A program made the position numbers and the translations under genes. A stretch of 64,000 nt of DNA from Gp13-AA77 sp035946735 (GTDB lineage Bacteria > Acidobacteriota > Terriglobia > UBA7540), in the NCBI GenBank assembly GCA_035946735.1, contig DASYYZ010000172.1, forward strand, positions 1-64,000, given 5' to 3'. A model generated the notes under the pieces. The model was not told the origin of the DNA, made no database searches, and saw nothing but the letters and a program-made list of their open reading frames with translations. This document shows positions 25,599 to 33,296 of the stretch, piece by piece; the stretch's first letter is position 1; each line of letters opens with the position of its first letter.

Positions 25599-25725
25599 AC
25601 TATTGAGGATTGCAAAATATAGTGACATCATTTTTTGTAGCGCCGCTCTATGAGCGGCGAAAGACGCCGGTCGCAGACCGGCGCTACAGCAGCGGTTGTC
25701 ACTATATTTTGCGAATGTCAATAGT
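25599..25725. repeat. Palindromic intergenic element 2 (29-base terminal inverted repeats)
   Basis: Arms at 25599-25627 and 25697-25725 match as inverted repeats at 25 of 29 positions. Within them, GTAGCGCC (25637-25644) pairs with GGCGCTAC (25680-25687), enclosing two perfect eight-base hairpins: CGCCGCTC-TAT-GAGCGGCG (25641-25659) and CGCCGGTC-GCA-GACCGGCG (25665-25683). The whole can fold into a cross-shaped structure. The AT-rich arms (GCAAAATATAGTGACA) and GC-rich core suggest a REP element inserted in, or carried by, a MITE-like unit. A degenerate core copy lies at 48028-48050. Confidence 0.8.
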
Positions 25726-25754
25726 AGGGCCACTCTTCGAGAGGGGATGCCGCG

Positions 25755-25991
25755 ATGAACGTGGATACGTGGACCGTAGCTGAAGCGAAAGCAAAACTTA
25801 GCGAGTTAATCCGGCGAGCCCAATTGGACGGTCCGCAGGTCATTACGCGTCGCGGCCGCATCGCCGTCGTGATGGTTGGAGCCAAGGAGTGGGACCGGAA
25901 GACGAAGCGAACCACTCTAGCGGAGTTCTTCGCATCCTCCCCTCTGCGAGGGTCAGGCCTGAAGATCAACTCGAGCCGCAGATCGCGTTAG
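25755..25991 (+). CDS. Phd/YefM-type antitoxin, without adjacent toxin
   Basis: The 78-residue product starts NVDTWTVAEAKAKLSELIRRAQ, the DNA-binding N-terminal fold of Phd/YefM antitoxins, and continues with GPQVITRRGRIAVVMVGAKEWD. In complete modules the disordered C-terminus wraps the partner toxin; here it ends in a basic SRRSR tail. The next gene is an SDR enzyme on the same strand, starting 25 bases later, and no RelE, Doc or PIN gene is next to it. It lies immediately after the palindromic elements, so the toxin may have been lost by rearrangement. Confidence 0.8.
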   Translation: MNVDTWTVAEAKAKLSELIRRAQLDGPQVITRRGRIAVVMVGAKEWDRKTKRTTLAEFFASSPLRGSGLKINSSRRSR

Positions 25992-26016
25992 GCTGCAGGA
26001 GTTGGAGGTACAGCTG

Positions 26017-26760
26017 GTGGCAGGCTCTAAACGTGTCGCCCTGGTGACCGGCGGATCGCGCGGCATCGGGCGCGAAATTGCACTTAGCCTCGGACGCAGC
26101 GTCGCCCACGTCGCCTTTGCCTACCGGACGAACAAGGTCGCGGCACAGCGCGTGGAGGCGATGTTGAAATCGCACGGGGCTGACGTGCTGGCTTTGCAGT
26201 CGGACGTCACCGACCCGGTGCGGGTTCAGGAATTGATCGGGGCGGTGTTGAATCAATGGGGCCGGCTCGACATTGTCGTGAACAACGTCGGTGATTTTCA
26301 GTGGAAGCAAGTGGTGGATTCGCGCCTCGACGAATGGCATGCCATCGTAGCTTCGAATCTCTTTAGCGTCTTCTATACCTCGAAGTATGCCTTGCCGGCC
26401 ATGCGCTCTGCCCGCTGGGGACGGATCATCAACCTGGGAGCAGTGGGCGCGGAGCGGGCTTTTGGTCAGGCCAAGATCTCGGCTTATGCGGCGGCGAAAT
26501 CCGCCATGGTGGCCTTCAGCCGCTCGCTGGCCCTGGAAGAGGCTCGCTACGGGATCACGGTCAACGTGGTGAATCCACCGATCATGGACGAGAACGCGCT
26601 ATCGCTCGAAGAGGCTGAACGCATCCGGGACGCGCGCTTTCCAGCCGGCCGCCCGCCTTCCGGTGAGGATATCACTGCCGCAGTGAAATTTTTCGCCTCC
26701 GACGAAGCGTCGTTCATTACGGGACAGGTGCTTAACGTTGCGGGCGGGTGGATGCTGTAA
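26017..26760 (+). CDS. SDR-family oxidoreductase lacking the usual catalytic serine
   Basis: A 247-residue Rossmann oxidoreductase of the FabG-like group: cofactor loop VTGGSRGIGREIAL, NNVGDFQW (in place of NNAG), the active-site Y-x3-K in SAYAAAKSA and the C-terminal INGQVLNVAGG-like end (ITGQVLNVAGGWML). The serine expected about a dozen residues before the Tyr is replaced: the strand reads IINLGAVGAER. The NNVGDF variant seems to form its own subfamily in which this serine is regularly absent. I choose GTG 26017 because GGAGG lies just upstream; TTG 26002 is an alternative. The substrate is unknown. Confidence 0.82.
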   Translation: MAGSKRVALVTGGSRGIGREIALSLGRSVAHVAFAYRTNKVAAQRVEAMLKSHGADVLALQSDVTDPVRVQELIGAVLNQWGRLDIVVNNVGDFQWKQVVDSRLDEWHAIVASNLFSVFYTSKYALPAMRSARWGRIINLGAVGAERAFGQAKISAYAAAKSAMVAFSRSLALEEARYGITVNVVNPPIMDENALSLEEAERIRDARFPAGRPPSGEDITAAVKFFASDEASFITGQVLNVAGGWML

Positions 26761-26818
26761 GAGAGGTTCTGAGTCATCAGTTTTCAGTCAGTTTTCAGAG
26801 TCAGCTGCCGGTTTCTTT

Positions 26819-28411
26819 GTGAAGATTCTCACCGCATCCCAGATGCAGCGCCTCGACCGCCTGACCACCGAGCGTTATGGTGTGCCGAGCCTGACCCTTA
26901 TGGAGAATGCCGGCCATGGAGTGGTGGATTTCATCACCACGCATTACGCGCCGCTGCAGAAGCATCGCATCGCGGTTCTGTGTGGACGCGGCAACAACGG
27001 GGGTGACGGATTGGTGGTCGCCCGGTTGCTTCGCGAGCGTGGGCTGAAACCGCGAGTGCTGTTATTCGGCGAACCGGATGCCGTGAAGGGCGATGCCGCT
27101 GTAAACCTGGAACGTTTGCAGGCCTCAGGGAATCCAGAGATCGTGGCCGCGCCGTCGAAGTGGCGCGAGACCTGTCCCACCCTGGAAGGCGCTACCCTTG
27201 TGATCGATGCGCTGCTGGGCACGGGACTCACGCGGCCGCTCGAAGGCTTTCTGCTCGACGTGGTGCGCGACGTCAACTTGTTGCTGCCGCAACCGCAGGT
27301 GGTGGCCATCGATCTGCCGTCCGGAATGTCCGCTGACGGCGGCGACCTCATCGGCGAGTGCATGCGCGCGGACGCTTCGGTCACCTTCACCGCGCCCAAG
27401 CTCGCGCACGTGTTTCCGCCCGCCTGTGAAATGGTGGGCAAATGGATGATCAAAGAGATCGGCACGCCGCGGGAGGCGCTCGAATCGGAGCCCTCGCTCA
27501 ACCTGAACGTGACGACGGCCGCAGATCTCGCTTGGCTCGTCGCCGCGCGCAAGCCCGACTCTCATAAAGGCCTCTTCGGCCATGTGCTCGTAATCGCAGG
27601 CTCCATCGGCAAAACGGGCGCGGCAGCGCTGGCCGCGCGAGCCGCTCTGCGCGCCGGAGCGGGGTTGGTCACGGCGGCAACCCCCAAGAGCGCGCTGCCA
27701 GTCGTGGCTGGCCTCGGGCTCGAGTTCATGACCGTGCCGCTGCCCGAGACGGCTTCAGGTGCGATCGCGCGCGGAGCATTGGAGCAAGGACTGCTCAAGG
27801 AGCTGCTGGCAGGGAAAACGCTGGTGGCCATCGGACCCGGAGTCGGCCAGGAGCCGGAAACCGTGGAGTTTGTGCGCGAATTCGTCCGCGTTACAGACCT
27901 TCCCTTGGTGATTGACGCTGACGGCCTCAACGCGCTGGCAGGTTCACTCGATAGTCTGGGTACTCGCGGCCGAGTTCGGGTCTTGACTCCACATCCGGGG
28001 GAGATGGCGCGCCTCGCGGGGCGCACCACTATGGAGGTTCAGCAGAGTCGTCTCGAAACTGCGCGTGATTTCGCGAGTCGCTATGAGCTGCACCTGGCGC
28101 TGAAAGGATTCCGGACGCTCGTGACAGGTCCGGATGGAACTGTGTGGGTGAACCCGACAGGAAATCCCGGCATGGCGAGCGGCGGTACCGGGGACGTCCT
28201 CACCGGCCTGGTAGCCGGATTCCTCGGGCAGTTTCCCGACCGGCCCGTGACCGAGGTTGTAGCCGCCGCGGTATATATCCATGGCTTGGCGGGCGATCTG
28301 GCCGCGGCAGATCTCGGCGAAATGTCGATGCTGGCAGGCGACCTGCTGGAACATATTCCAGCCGCTTTGAAATTAGTGGGGAGAGGAGAGCCTAATCTGG
28401 TGGTGGGCTGA
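26819..28411 (+). CDS. nnrD: Bifunctional NAD(P)H-hydrate epimerase / ADP-dependent dehydratase
   Basis: This enzyme repairs NAD(P)H damaged by hydration. The N-terminal epimerase half (residues about 1-210) shows LTASQMQRLDRL, LMENAGHGVVDF, VLCGRGNNGGDGLVVAR and IDLPSGMSADGGD. The C-terminal ribokinase-like dehydratase half (about 230-530) shows HKGLFGHVLVIAGS, VAIGPGVGQEPE, LTPHPGEMARL and the nucleotide loop NPGMASGGTGDVLTG. The length (530) fits the fused bacterial form. I take the start as GTG 26819, which gives the family's KILTASQM start; the ATG at 26738 is inside the preceding SDR gene. tsaE follows. Confidence 0.93.
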   Translation: MKILTASQMQRLDRLTTERYGVPSLTLMENAGHGVVDFITTHYAPLQKHRIAVLCGRGNNGGDGLVVARLLRERGLKPRVLLFGEPDAVKGDAAVNLERLQASGNPEIVAAPSKWRETCPTLEGATLVIDALLGTGLTRPLEGFLLDVVRDVNLLLPQPQVVAIDLPSGMSADGGDLIGECMRADASVTFTAPKLAHVFPPACEMVGKWMIKEIGTPREALESEPSLNLNVTTAADLAWLVAARKPDSHKGLFGHVLVIAGSIGKTGAAALAARAALRAGAGLVTAATPKSALPVVAGLGLEFMTVPLPETASGAIARGALEQGLLKELLAGKTLVAIGPGVGQEPETVEFVREFVRVTDLPLVIDADGLNALAGSLDSLGTRGRVRVLTPHPGEMARLAGRTTMEVQQSRLETARDFASRYELHLALKGFRTLVTGPDGTVWVNPTGNPGMASGGTGDVLTGLVAGFLGQFPDRPVTEVVAAAVYIHGLAGDLAAADLGEMSMLAGDLLEHIPAALKLVGRGEPNLVVG

Positions 28412-28465
28412 GCCGTCGGTGCGAGGCGGCGTGACGTCCCGGCGGCAGACCGAGGTTAGACCCAG

Positions 28466-28945
28466 ATGCAATCGCAGGATTCGATTCAACTGAACACGGA
28501 GCTTGCGGCGCGCCGGCGCTATGATATCGTAACTCACTCCGTCGAAGAGACCGCAGCCTTCGGGCGCGAACTGGCGCGGGTTCTCACGCCGCCGTGCCTG
28601 GTGTTGATGAAGGGCGAACTCGGCGCCGGCAAGACCGTGTTGACCAAGGGCATTGTGACGGGCCTCGGCGCGGCGCCGGAGAGTGAAGTCACGAGCCCGA
28701 CCTTTGCCCTCGTGCATGAGTACGCCGGCCGAAGCAAGGTCTATCATCTTGACCTGTACCGCATCGAGGGCGCGCGCGATCTCGCCACGCTCGGCCTTGA
28801 TGAGATGCTGGTTGAGAACGCGACCGTGATCGTGGAATGGGGAGAAAAGCTCTCTCATGCCCCGGCGCCCCGCTTCGAAGTGCACCTCGAGCATCGAGGC
28901 GAGAATGACCGGCGCATCGTGGTGGAAGAGATTCGGTCAGATTGA
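28466..28945 (+). CDS. tsaE: tRNA threonylcarbamoyladenosine biosynthesis ATPase
   Basis: TsaE is the small P-loop ATPase that drives turnover of the TsaB/TsaD complex making t6A37 on ANN-decoding tRNAs. The 159-residue product has the Walker A loop GELGAGKTVLTKG, the conserved VTSPTFALVHEY, the YHLDLYRIEG segment, and IVEWGEKL with the family Trp and Glu. It follows nnrD, a very common pairing. The N-terminal ~20 residues before YDIVTHSVEET are variable. Confidence 0.95.
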   Translation: MQSQDSIQLNTELAARRRYDIVTHSVEETAAFGRELARVLTPPCLVLMKGELGAGKTVLTKGIVTGLGAAPESEVTSPTFALVHEYAGRSKVYHLDLYRIEGARDLATLGLDEMLVENATVIVEWGEKLSHAPAPRFEVHLEHRGENDRRIVVEEIRSD

Positions 28946-29005
28946 CCGATTGCATCATTGCGCCTCTGAATCGGTGAGCCTATCAACTGACAAGGAGTGA
29001 ACCTA

Positions 29006-29803
29006 ATGCAAGCGACCCCCTGGGCCCTGATCGTAGGCGCCTCGAGCGGCTTTGGCGAGGCCACCAGCCTCGAACTGGCCCGCGCCGGACTCAACGTCTT
29101 CGGTGTTCACTTTGATCGCCGCACCGCCATGCCGCACGTCAACGGGATTCAGGAGAAGATCCGCGCCTCGGGCCGTGACGTGCTTTTCTTCAATACCAAC
29201 GCCGCTGACGCTGAGAAGCGGGCGCGCGTATTTGACGGAATCGAAGAACGCTGGAAGCAAGCGGGAGGCGAGCACTACGTCAAGGTGTTTCTCCATTCCA
29301 TCGCCTTCGGTTCGCTTCAGCCTTACCTGGCCGAAGACCACCAGCAGGAAGTGACCCAGGCCCAGATGGAAATGACCATCGACGTGATGGGCAGCAACCT
29401 GGTGTATTGGGTCCAGGAGATGGCGCGGCGCAAGATAATGAGGCGTGGCAGTCGCATTTACGCGATGACCAGCGCCGGCGGCCATAGTGTGATCCCTACC
29501 TACGGGGCCGTTTCCGCCGCAAAGGCGGTGCTCGAGTCGCACATCCGGCAACTGGCCTTCGAGCTGATGCCGCAGGGAATCACGGCCAACGCCATCCAGG
29601 CTGGAGTCACGATCACGCCCGGCTCGAGCAAGATTCCCGGCATCGAAAAATTGGCGGAGTTTGCCCGGATACGCAATCCGGGCCGCCGCCTGACCACGCC
29701 CGAGGACGTAGCCCAGGCCATCGCCGCGCTCATGGATGATCGAACCCATTGGATGACCGGTAACGTGATCCGTATCGATGGCGGCGAGGACATTGTGACG
29801 TGA
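29006..29803 (+). CDS. SDR enzyme of the enoyl-ACP-reductase (FabI/FabL) type
   Basis: The 265-residue protein has the cofactor strand ALIVGASSGFGEATSLEL, and the active site is Y-x6-K (YGAVSAAK) rather than Y-x3-K, the spacing of FabI/FabL enoyl-ACP reductases, enzymes of fatty-acid elongation. The C-terminus (PEDVAQAIAALMDDRTHWMTGNV read in two halves, then IRIDGG) is normal for the group. ATG 29006 follows AAGGAG. Stand-alone gene after tsaE. Whether it reduces enoyl-ACP or a different enone cannot be told; the body is less like FabI than like FabL. Confidence 0.8.
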   Translation: MQATPWALIVGASSGFGEATSLELARAGLNVFGVHFDRRTAMPHVNGIQEKIRASGRDVLFFNTNAADAEKRARVFDGIEERWKQAGGEHYVKVFLHSIAFGSLQPYLAEDHQQEVTQAQMEMTIDVMGSNLVYWVQEMARRKIMRRGSRIYAMTSAGGHSVIPTYGAVSAAKAVLESHIRQLAFELMPQGITANAIQAGVTITPGSSKIPGIEKLAEFARIRNPGRRLTTPEDVAQAIAALMDDRTHWMTGNVIRIDGGEDIVT

Positions 29804-30003
29804 CGTAGGCGTGATTCAGGAAACGTTGGCTTTTGGCGGGTATGTCCTTGAAGCGCGCCGCGGATCAGCAGCTCCAGAGATTCCAGCCTGCGCTCGCACA
29901 AGCTGCATAGTTCTTACCGCGAGTTCGAGGCGCGCTCCGGCCAGAGCCCGCGCGGCACGGACCCGGTGCCCAGCATGGAACCTTGACCGGGATGCTTATT
30001 CTA

Positions 30004-30022
30004 TGCATACTTATACATATGC
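30004..30022 (+). promoter_or_regulatory. Possible VapB autoregulatory dyad overlapping the start codon
   Basis: GCATA (30005-30009) and TATGC (30018-30022) form an interrupted inverted repeat in an AT-rich patch; the right half contains the VapB start ATG (30019-30021). VapB-type antitoxins commonly bind dyads at their own promoter, so this is a candidate site. The half-sites are only five bases. Confidence 0.35.
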
Positions 30023-30219
30023 GAACCACACTCCTGATTGATGAAAATCTCCTCGAGCGCGCGGCCAGCCTGACCGGCGTCCGGCAGAAGACCGCCCTGG
30101 TGCGCGCCGGCCTGGAGGCTCTGATCGCGCGGGAAGCCGCTCGCCGCCTGGCGGCTCTGGGTGGCACTGAACCGGGCTTGCGCCGGGTTCCAAGGCGCCG
30201 GCCCGGGGCGTCACGCTGA
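30019..30219 (+). CDS. vapB: VapB-type antitoxin
   Basis: The 66-residue protein starts MRTTLLIDENLLERAASLTGV, a ribbon-helix-helix DNA-binding N-terminus, followed by KTALVRAGLEALIAREAARRLA and GGTEP, the form of the VapB/DUF2191 family that neutralises VapC ribonucleases and represses its own operon. Its C-terminus is a basic GLRRVPRRRPGASR instead of the usual short tail. The stop TGA overlaps the presumed vapC start (CTGA). Confidence 0.85.
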   Translation: MRTTLLIDENLLERAASLTGVRQKTALVRAGLEALIAREAARRLAALGGTEPGLRRVPRRRPGASR

Positions 30220-30584
30220 TTCTGGCAGACACCTCGGTGTGGGTGGCGCACTTCCGCAAGGCCGTGCCGGGGCTCGTCGCGTTATTGAACGACGGTTTGG
30301 TTTTGGCGCATCCGCTGGTGCTCGGTGAGTTGGCCTGCGGTAATCTCCGCAACCGCGCCCGCATTCTGCGCGACCTCGGTGCGCTGCCCTCTGCGGTTTC
30401 CGCAGTTCACGAAGAGGTCATGAGGCTGGTTGAGAGCCGTAGGCTCTGGGGCCTCGGCATCGGCTGGATCGACGCCCACCTGCTTGCTTCGGCGCTGCTT
30501 TCGAACTGTCCAATCTGGACGCTCGATCGAAGGCTTCTTCGAGCGGCCGCCGCCGCCGGAGCGCGACTCCACCACCCCTCGTAG
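30216..30584 (+). CDS. vapC: VapC-type PIN-domain ribonuclease toxin with a non-AUG start
   Basis: The PIN-domain ribonuclease keeps all four acidic positions: Asp in LADTSVWVAHF, Glu in VLGELACG, Asp in GWIDAHLL and Asp in WTLDRRLL. The first Asp is essential for metal binding. No ATG, GTG or TTG exists in frame before it: the first usable GTG (30237) would remove ADTS. The candidate CTG at 30216-30218 overlaps the VapB stop (CTGA), mimicking the usual ATGA coupling. So translation probably begins at a near-cognate codon, or the start differs in detail. The product would be about 122 residues. Confidence 0.8.
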   Translation: MILADTSVWVAHFRKAVPGLVALLNDGLVLAHPLVLGELACGNLRNRARILRDLGALPSAVSAVHEEVMRLVESRRLWGLGIGWIDAHLLASALLSNCPIWTLDRRLLRAAAAAGARLHHPS

Positions 30585-31203
30585 CGCGGCGCCAGGGCTG
30601 TCATCGGCCAAGCCCCAAGAGCGTCGCCGCCTCGGCTTTGAGGCCGGTCGGCGGCCCTTGAGCGAACACGCCGGACCGGCGCACGATCTCGGTTTCGTGA
30701 CCCGCGATCAGCACGTATAACGTAATCAGTTAAGGTCGTACGCCCAGGCATCATTAAATGAGGACACGGGCGTCCTGTCCGCCGTAGAGCCTTATTGCCC
30801 CGCTCGCCTTTGCCCGGAGGGCAACGCCGTGGGTAGCCGTAGGTGGCAACCTACGGATGGGAGGTCCGGCACGGTGAATCAACCCCCTTCGGGGTTGAAC
30901 GGGGGGCAGAAGCCCTCGGGGCCACGATCGCGATGGTCCAAGCCGCACAGCCTCGCCGCGGTGCGAGCCGTCCTCCGCCGGCGCCCGGTTTTAACCATTT
31001 CAAAGCAAGTTTTGCCGCGCCAGGCGGGGCCCTTATTGTCGTTTTCTGAACGCCTGACCTGGATCGGAAACCGGTCTTGTTGTCGTTTTCTGAACGCCTT
31101 TGTGAAGAAGTTGCACACTTATTAAAAGCCATAGATTATGAAAGTCCTTTAGAATCGGTGGTAGCCCCGAGGCGGGAAAAGGGGGCCGATCAGGAGACCA
31201 TCC
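30585..31203. other. Repeat-rich gap between vapC and the PQQ dehydrogenase
   Basis: I see no convincing gene in this 619-base stretch. It holds hairpins CCGTAGGT-GGCA-ACCTACGG (30837-30856) and CAACCCC-CTTC-GGGGTTG (30880-30897), and two near-identical 24-base tracts whose identical 20-base part lies at 31036-31055 and 31080-31099. A short minus-strand frame at about 30601-30715 reads ...LIAGHETEIVRRSGV...TLLGLGR before its stop; it looks like a protein tail, but I cannot name it and it has no good start. The AT-rich 3' part (31100-31150) probably contains the promoter of the next gene. Confidence 0.5.
31036..31099. repeat. Short direct repeat pair
   Basis: TTGTCGTTTTCTGAACGCCT occurs at 31036-31055 and again at 31080-31099, 44 bases apart. 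Upstream extension (CTTATTGTCG versus CTTGTTGTCG) keeps one mismatch over 24 bases. The unit sits in a region of other dispersed repeats between vapC and the PQQ dehydrogenase. Confidence 0.75.
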
Positions 31204-33180
31204 ATGAAGACTGTACACAGGCGTAATGGAGCCGTCCTTGCCGTGGCCGCGGTGCTCGGGTGCCTTGCCGCCGCGCGGATCATCCCCCGCCAGGCAGGCT
31301 CCGGGAAAGGCGCCGGGGACTGGCCCGTCTTCGGCCACGACCCCGGCGGAATGCGCTACTCGCCGCTCGCGCAAATCAATCGAGAGAACGCGTCCGAGCT
31401 CAAAGTGGCCTGGGTGTTCCACACCGGCGACATCTCCGACGGCACTTTCGACCGCAAAAGAAGCGGGTTTGAGGGCACTCCGATTGTGGTGGACGGCGCC
31501 CTCTTTGTCACCACCGGATTCAATCGGGTGATCGCGCTTGATCCCAAGACAGGCAGCCAGCGTTGGGCCTACGATCCCTTCGTGGATCAGACCGGCGATT
31601 ACGGCGATGGTTTGATCAATCGCGGCGTCGCTACCTGGCTTGACCCCGAACGAGCTGCCGGCAAGCCCTGCCGCCGGCGGCTCTTCGAAGCCACCCTCGA
31701 TGCCCGTCTGGTCGCGCTGGACGCGGCTACCGGCGCTCCCTGCACGGATTTTGGCCAGAGCGGGCAGGTGAGCCTCAGAAACGTGCCCCGCTATGTGGGC
31801 GGCTGGTATCACATGACCTCTCCGCCGGCCGTCATCGACGGTCTGGTCGTGGTCGGATCGGCGATCGATGACAATGCACGTGTCGATATGCCGAGCGGCG
31901 TGGTGCGAGCTTTCGACGCGCGCACGGGTGCGCTCGGTTGGAGCTGGGATCCGGTTCCACCGAACTCCCCCGAAGCGGGCAAGGGTTCGGCGTCGGGGGC
32001 CAGCGCGCCCAAGCCGTGGCGCACCGGCGCGGGCAATGCCTGGTCCGTTATGGCCGTCGACCCGAAGCGCGATCTCGTGTTCGTTCCTACGGGCAGCCTG
32101 AGCCCGGACTACTACGGCGGTCTCAGGCCCGGGGACGGCAAGTGGGCAGATTCAGTGGTAGCTTTGCACGCCAAAACCGGCGAGATGGCCTGGGGCTTTC
32201 AGCTCGTTCATCACGATCTTTGGGACTATGATTCCGCCTCGCCGCCGCTGCTCGCCACCGTAGAGCACGCGGGGCAAAAGGTTCCGGTGGTGATCCAGGG
32301 TAACAAGACCGGTCTCCTCTTCGTCCTGAATCGGTACACGGGCGCGCCTGTATTCCCTGTGGAAGAGCGGCCCGTGCCTCAAACCGACGTGCCTGGGGAG
32401 GTGACCTCGCCCACCCAGCCTTTTCCGGCAGCGCCGCCCGCACTGGTCCCGCAGCACGTGTCGGCAGATGATGCCTGGGGTGTCACACCCGAGGATCGCG
32501 AGGCCTGCCGCGAGGCGATTCGCGGATTGCGCAACGAAGGCATCTTTACTCCACCGAGCGTAGCGGGATCGCTGGCAATTCCCGGCAACGTCGGCGGTAT
32601 GAACTGGAGTGGCTCGGCCTTCGATCCCGAGCGCGGCCTGCTGGTGGTGAATACCAACAACTTTCCCACCAAGGTCCGGCTCATCCCGCGTGAGCATTTC
32701 AGGGATGAGGCTTTCCGGCACACTGAAAACGGCGAGTACAGTTCCCAAACTGGAGCGCCCTTCGGCATGTTTCGACGTCCCCTACTCTCCCCAAAAGCGC
32801 ACTTGCCTTGCAATCCGCCACCTTGGGGTACGCTCGCGGCGGTCGACATGACGGAAGGCAAGATCCGTTGGCAGGTGCCGCTGGGCTCGTTCAGTCCGGC
32901 CATTGCGGCGGTACCCAAGGGCGGGCTAAGCCTGGGCGGTCCGATTGTGACCGGGGGCGGGCTTGCATTCATCGCCGGCACATATGATCCCTTCATCCGT
33001 GCTTTCGACGTGGAAACCGGCAAGGAGCTTTGGAAAGCGCAACTGCCAGCGAGCGGTCATGCCATGCCGATGACCTACCAGTTGAACGGGAAACAGTACG
33101 TGGTGATCGCGGCGGGCGGACATGCCAAGATCGACGAGGAGCCCCAAAGCGACGCGCTCGTGGCCTTCGCATTGCCCTGA
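31204..33180 (+). CDS. PQQ-dependent dehydrogenase, glucose/quinate type
   Basis: The 658-residue protein has an N-terminal export/anchor segment (AVLAVAAVLGCLAAARI) and an eight-bladed propeller of quinoprotein repeats. The opening WPVFGHDPGGMRYSPLAQIN and the blade AVIDGLVVVGSAIDDN, with LVHHDLWDYDSASPPLL, resemble the periplasmic half of membrane glucose/quinate dehydrogenases and the soluble homologues. Such enzymes oxidise polyols or sugars in the periplasm and pass electrons to quinone. There is no haem-binding CxxCH. No pqq biosynthesis genes are in the window. The MFS carrier gene starts about 115 bases downstream and may import or export the same sugar acid (inference). Confidence 0.85.
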   Translation: MKTVHRRNGAVLAVAAVLGCLAAARIIPRQAGSGKGAGDWPVFGHDPGGMRYSPLAQINRENASELKVAWVFHTGDISDGTFDRKRSGFEGTPIVVDGALFVTTGFNRVIALDPKTGSQRWAYDPFVDQTGDYGDGLINRGVATWLDPERAAGKPCRRRLFEATLDARLVALDAATGAPCTDFGQSGQVSLRNVPRYVGGWYHMTSPPAVIDGLVVVGSAIDDNARVDMPSGVVRAFDARTGALGWSWDPVPPNSPEAGKGSASGASAPKPWRTGAGNAWSVMAVDPKRDLVFVPTGSLSPDYYGGLRPGDGKWADSVVALHAKTGEMAWGFQLVHHDLWDYDSASPPLLATVEHAGQKVPVVIQGNKTGLLFVLNRYTGAPVFPVEERPVPQTDVPGEVTSPTQPFPAAPPALVPQHVSADDAWGVTPEDREACREAIRGLRNEGIFTPPSVAGSLAIPGNVGGMNWSGSAFDPERGLLVVNTNNFPTKVRLIPREHFRDEAFRHTENGEYSSQTGAPFGMFRRPLLSPKAHLPCNPPPWGTLAAVDMTEGKIRWQVPLGSFSPAIAAVPKGGLSLGGPIVTGGGLAFIAGTYDPFIRAFDVETGKELWKAQLPASGHAMPMTYQLNGKQYVVIAAGGHAKIDEEPQSDALVAFALP

Positions 33181-33296
33181 TGCAGTCGGCAGTGAGCGGT
33201 AGACCAAACAAGGTTCGGGGACCGCTTGAACCTTAGTCTTTGCAGCGACTTTTGAGGTTTCTGGCGGAGCCGCGCTAGCGATATGCTTGGCGAGCA

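Noticed and set aside
30601..30715. Short minus-strand protein tail (LIAGHETEIVRRSGV...)
   Set aside because: Protein-like composition but no start and no recognised family; kept only as a note in the gap entry.
31033..31812. 259-codon minus-strand frame
   Set aside because: It is antisense to the start of the PQQ dehydrogenase and crosses the repeat-rich gap; no domain is visible.
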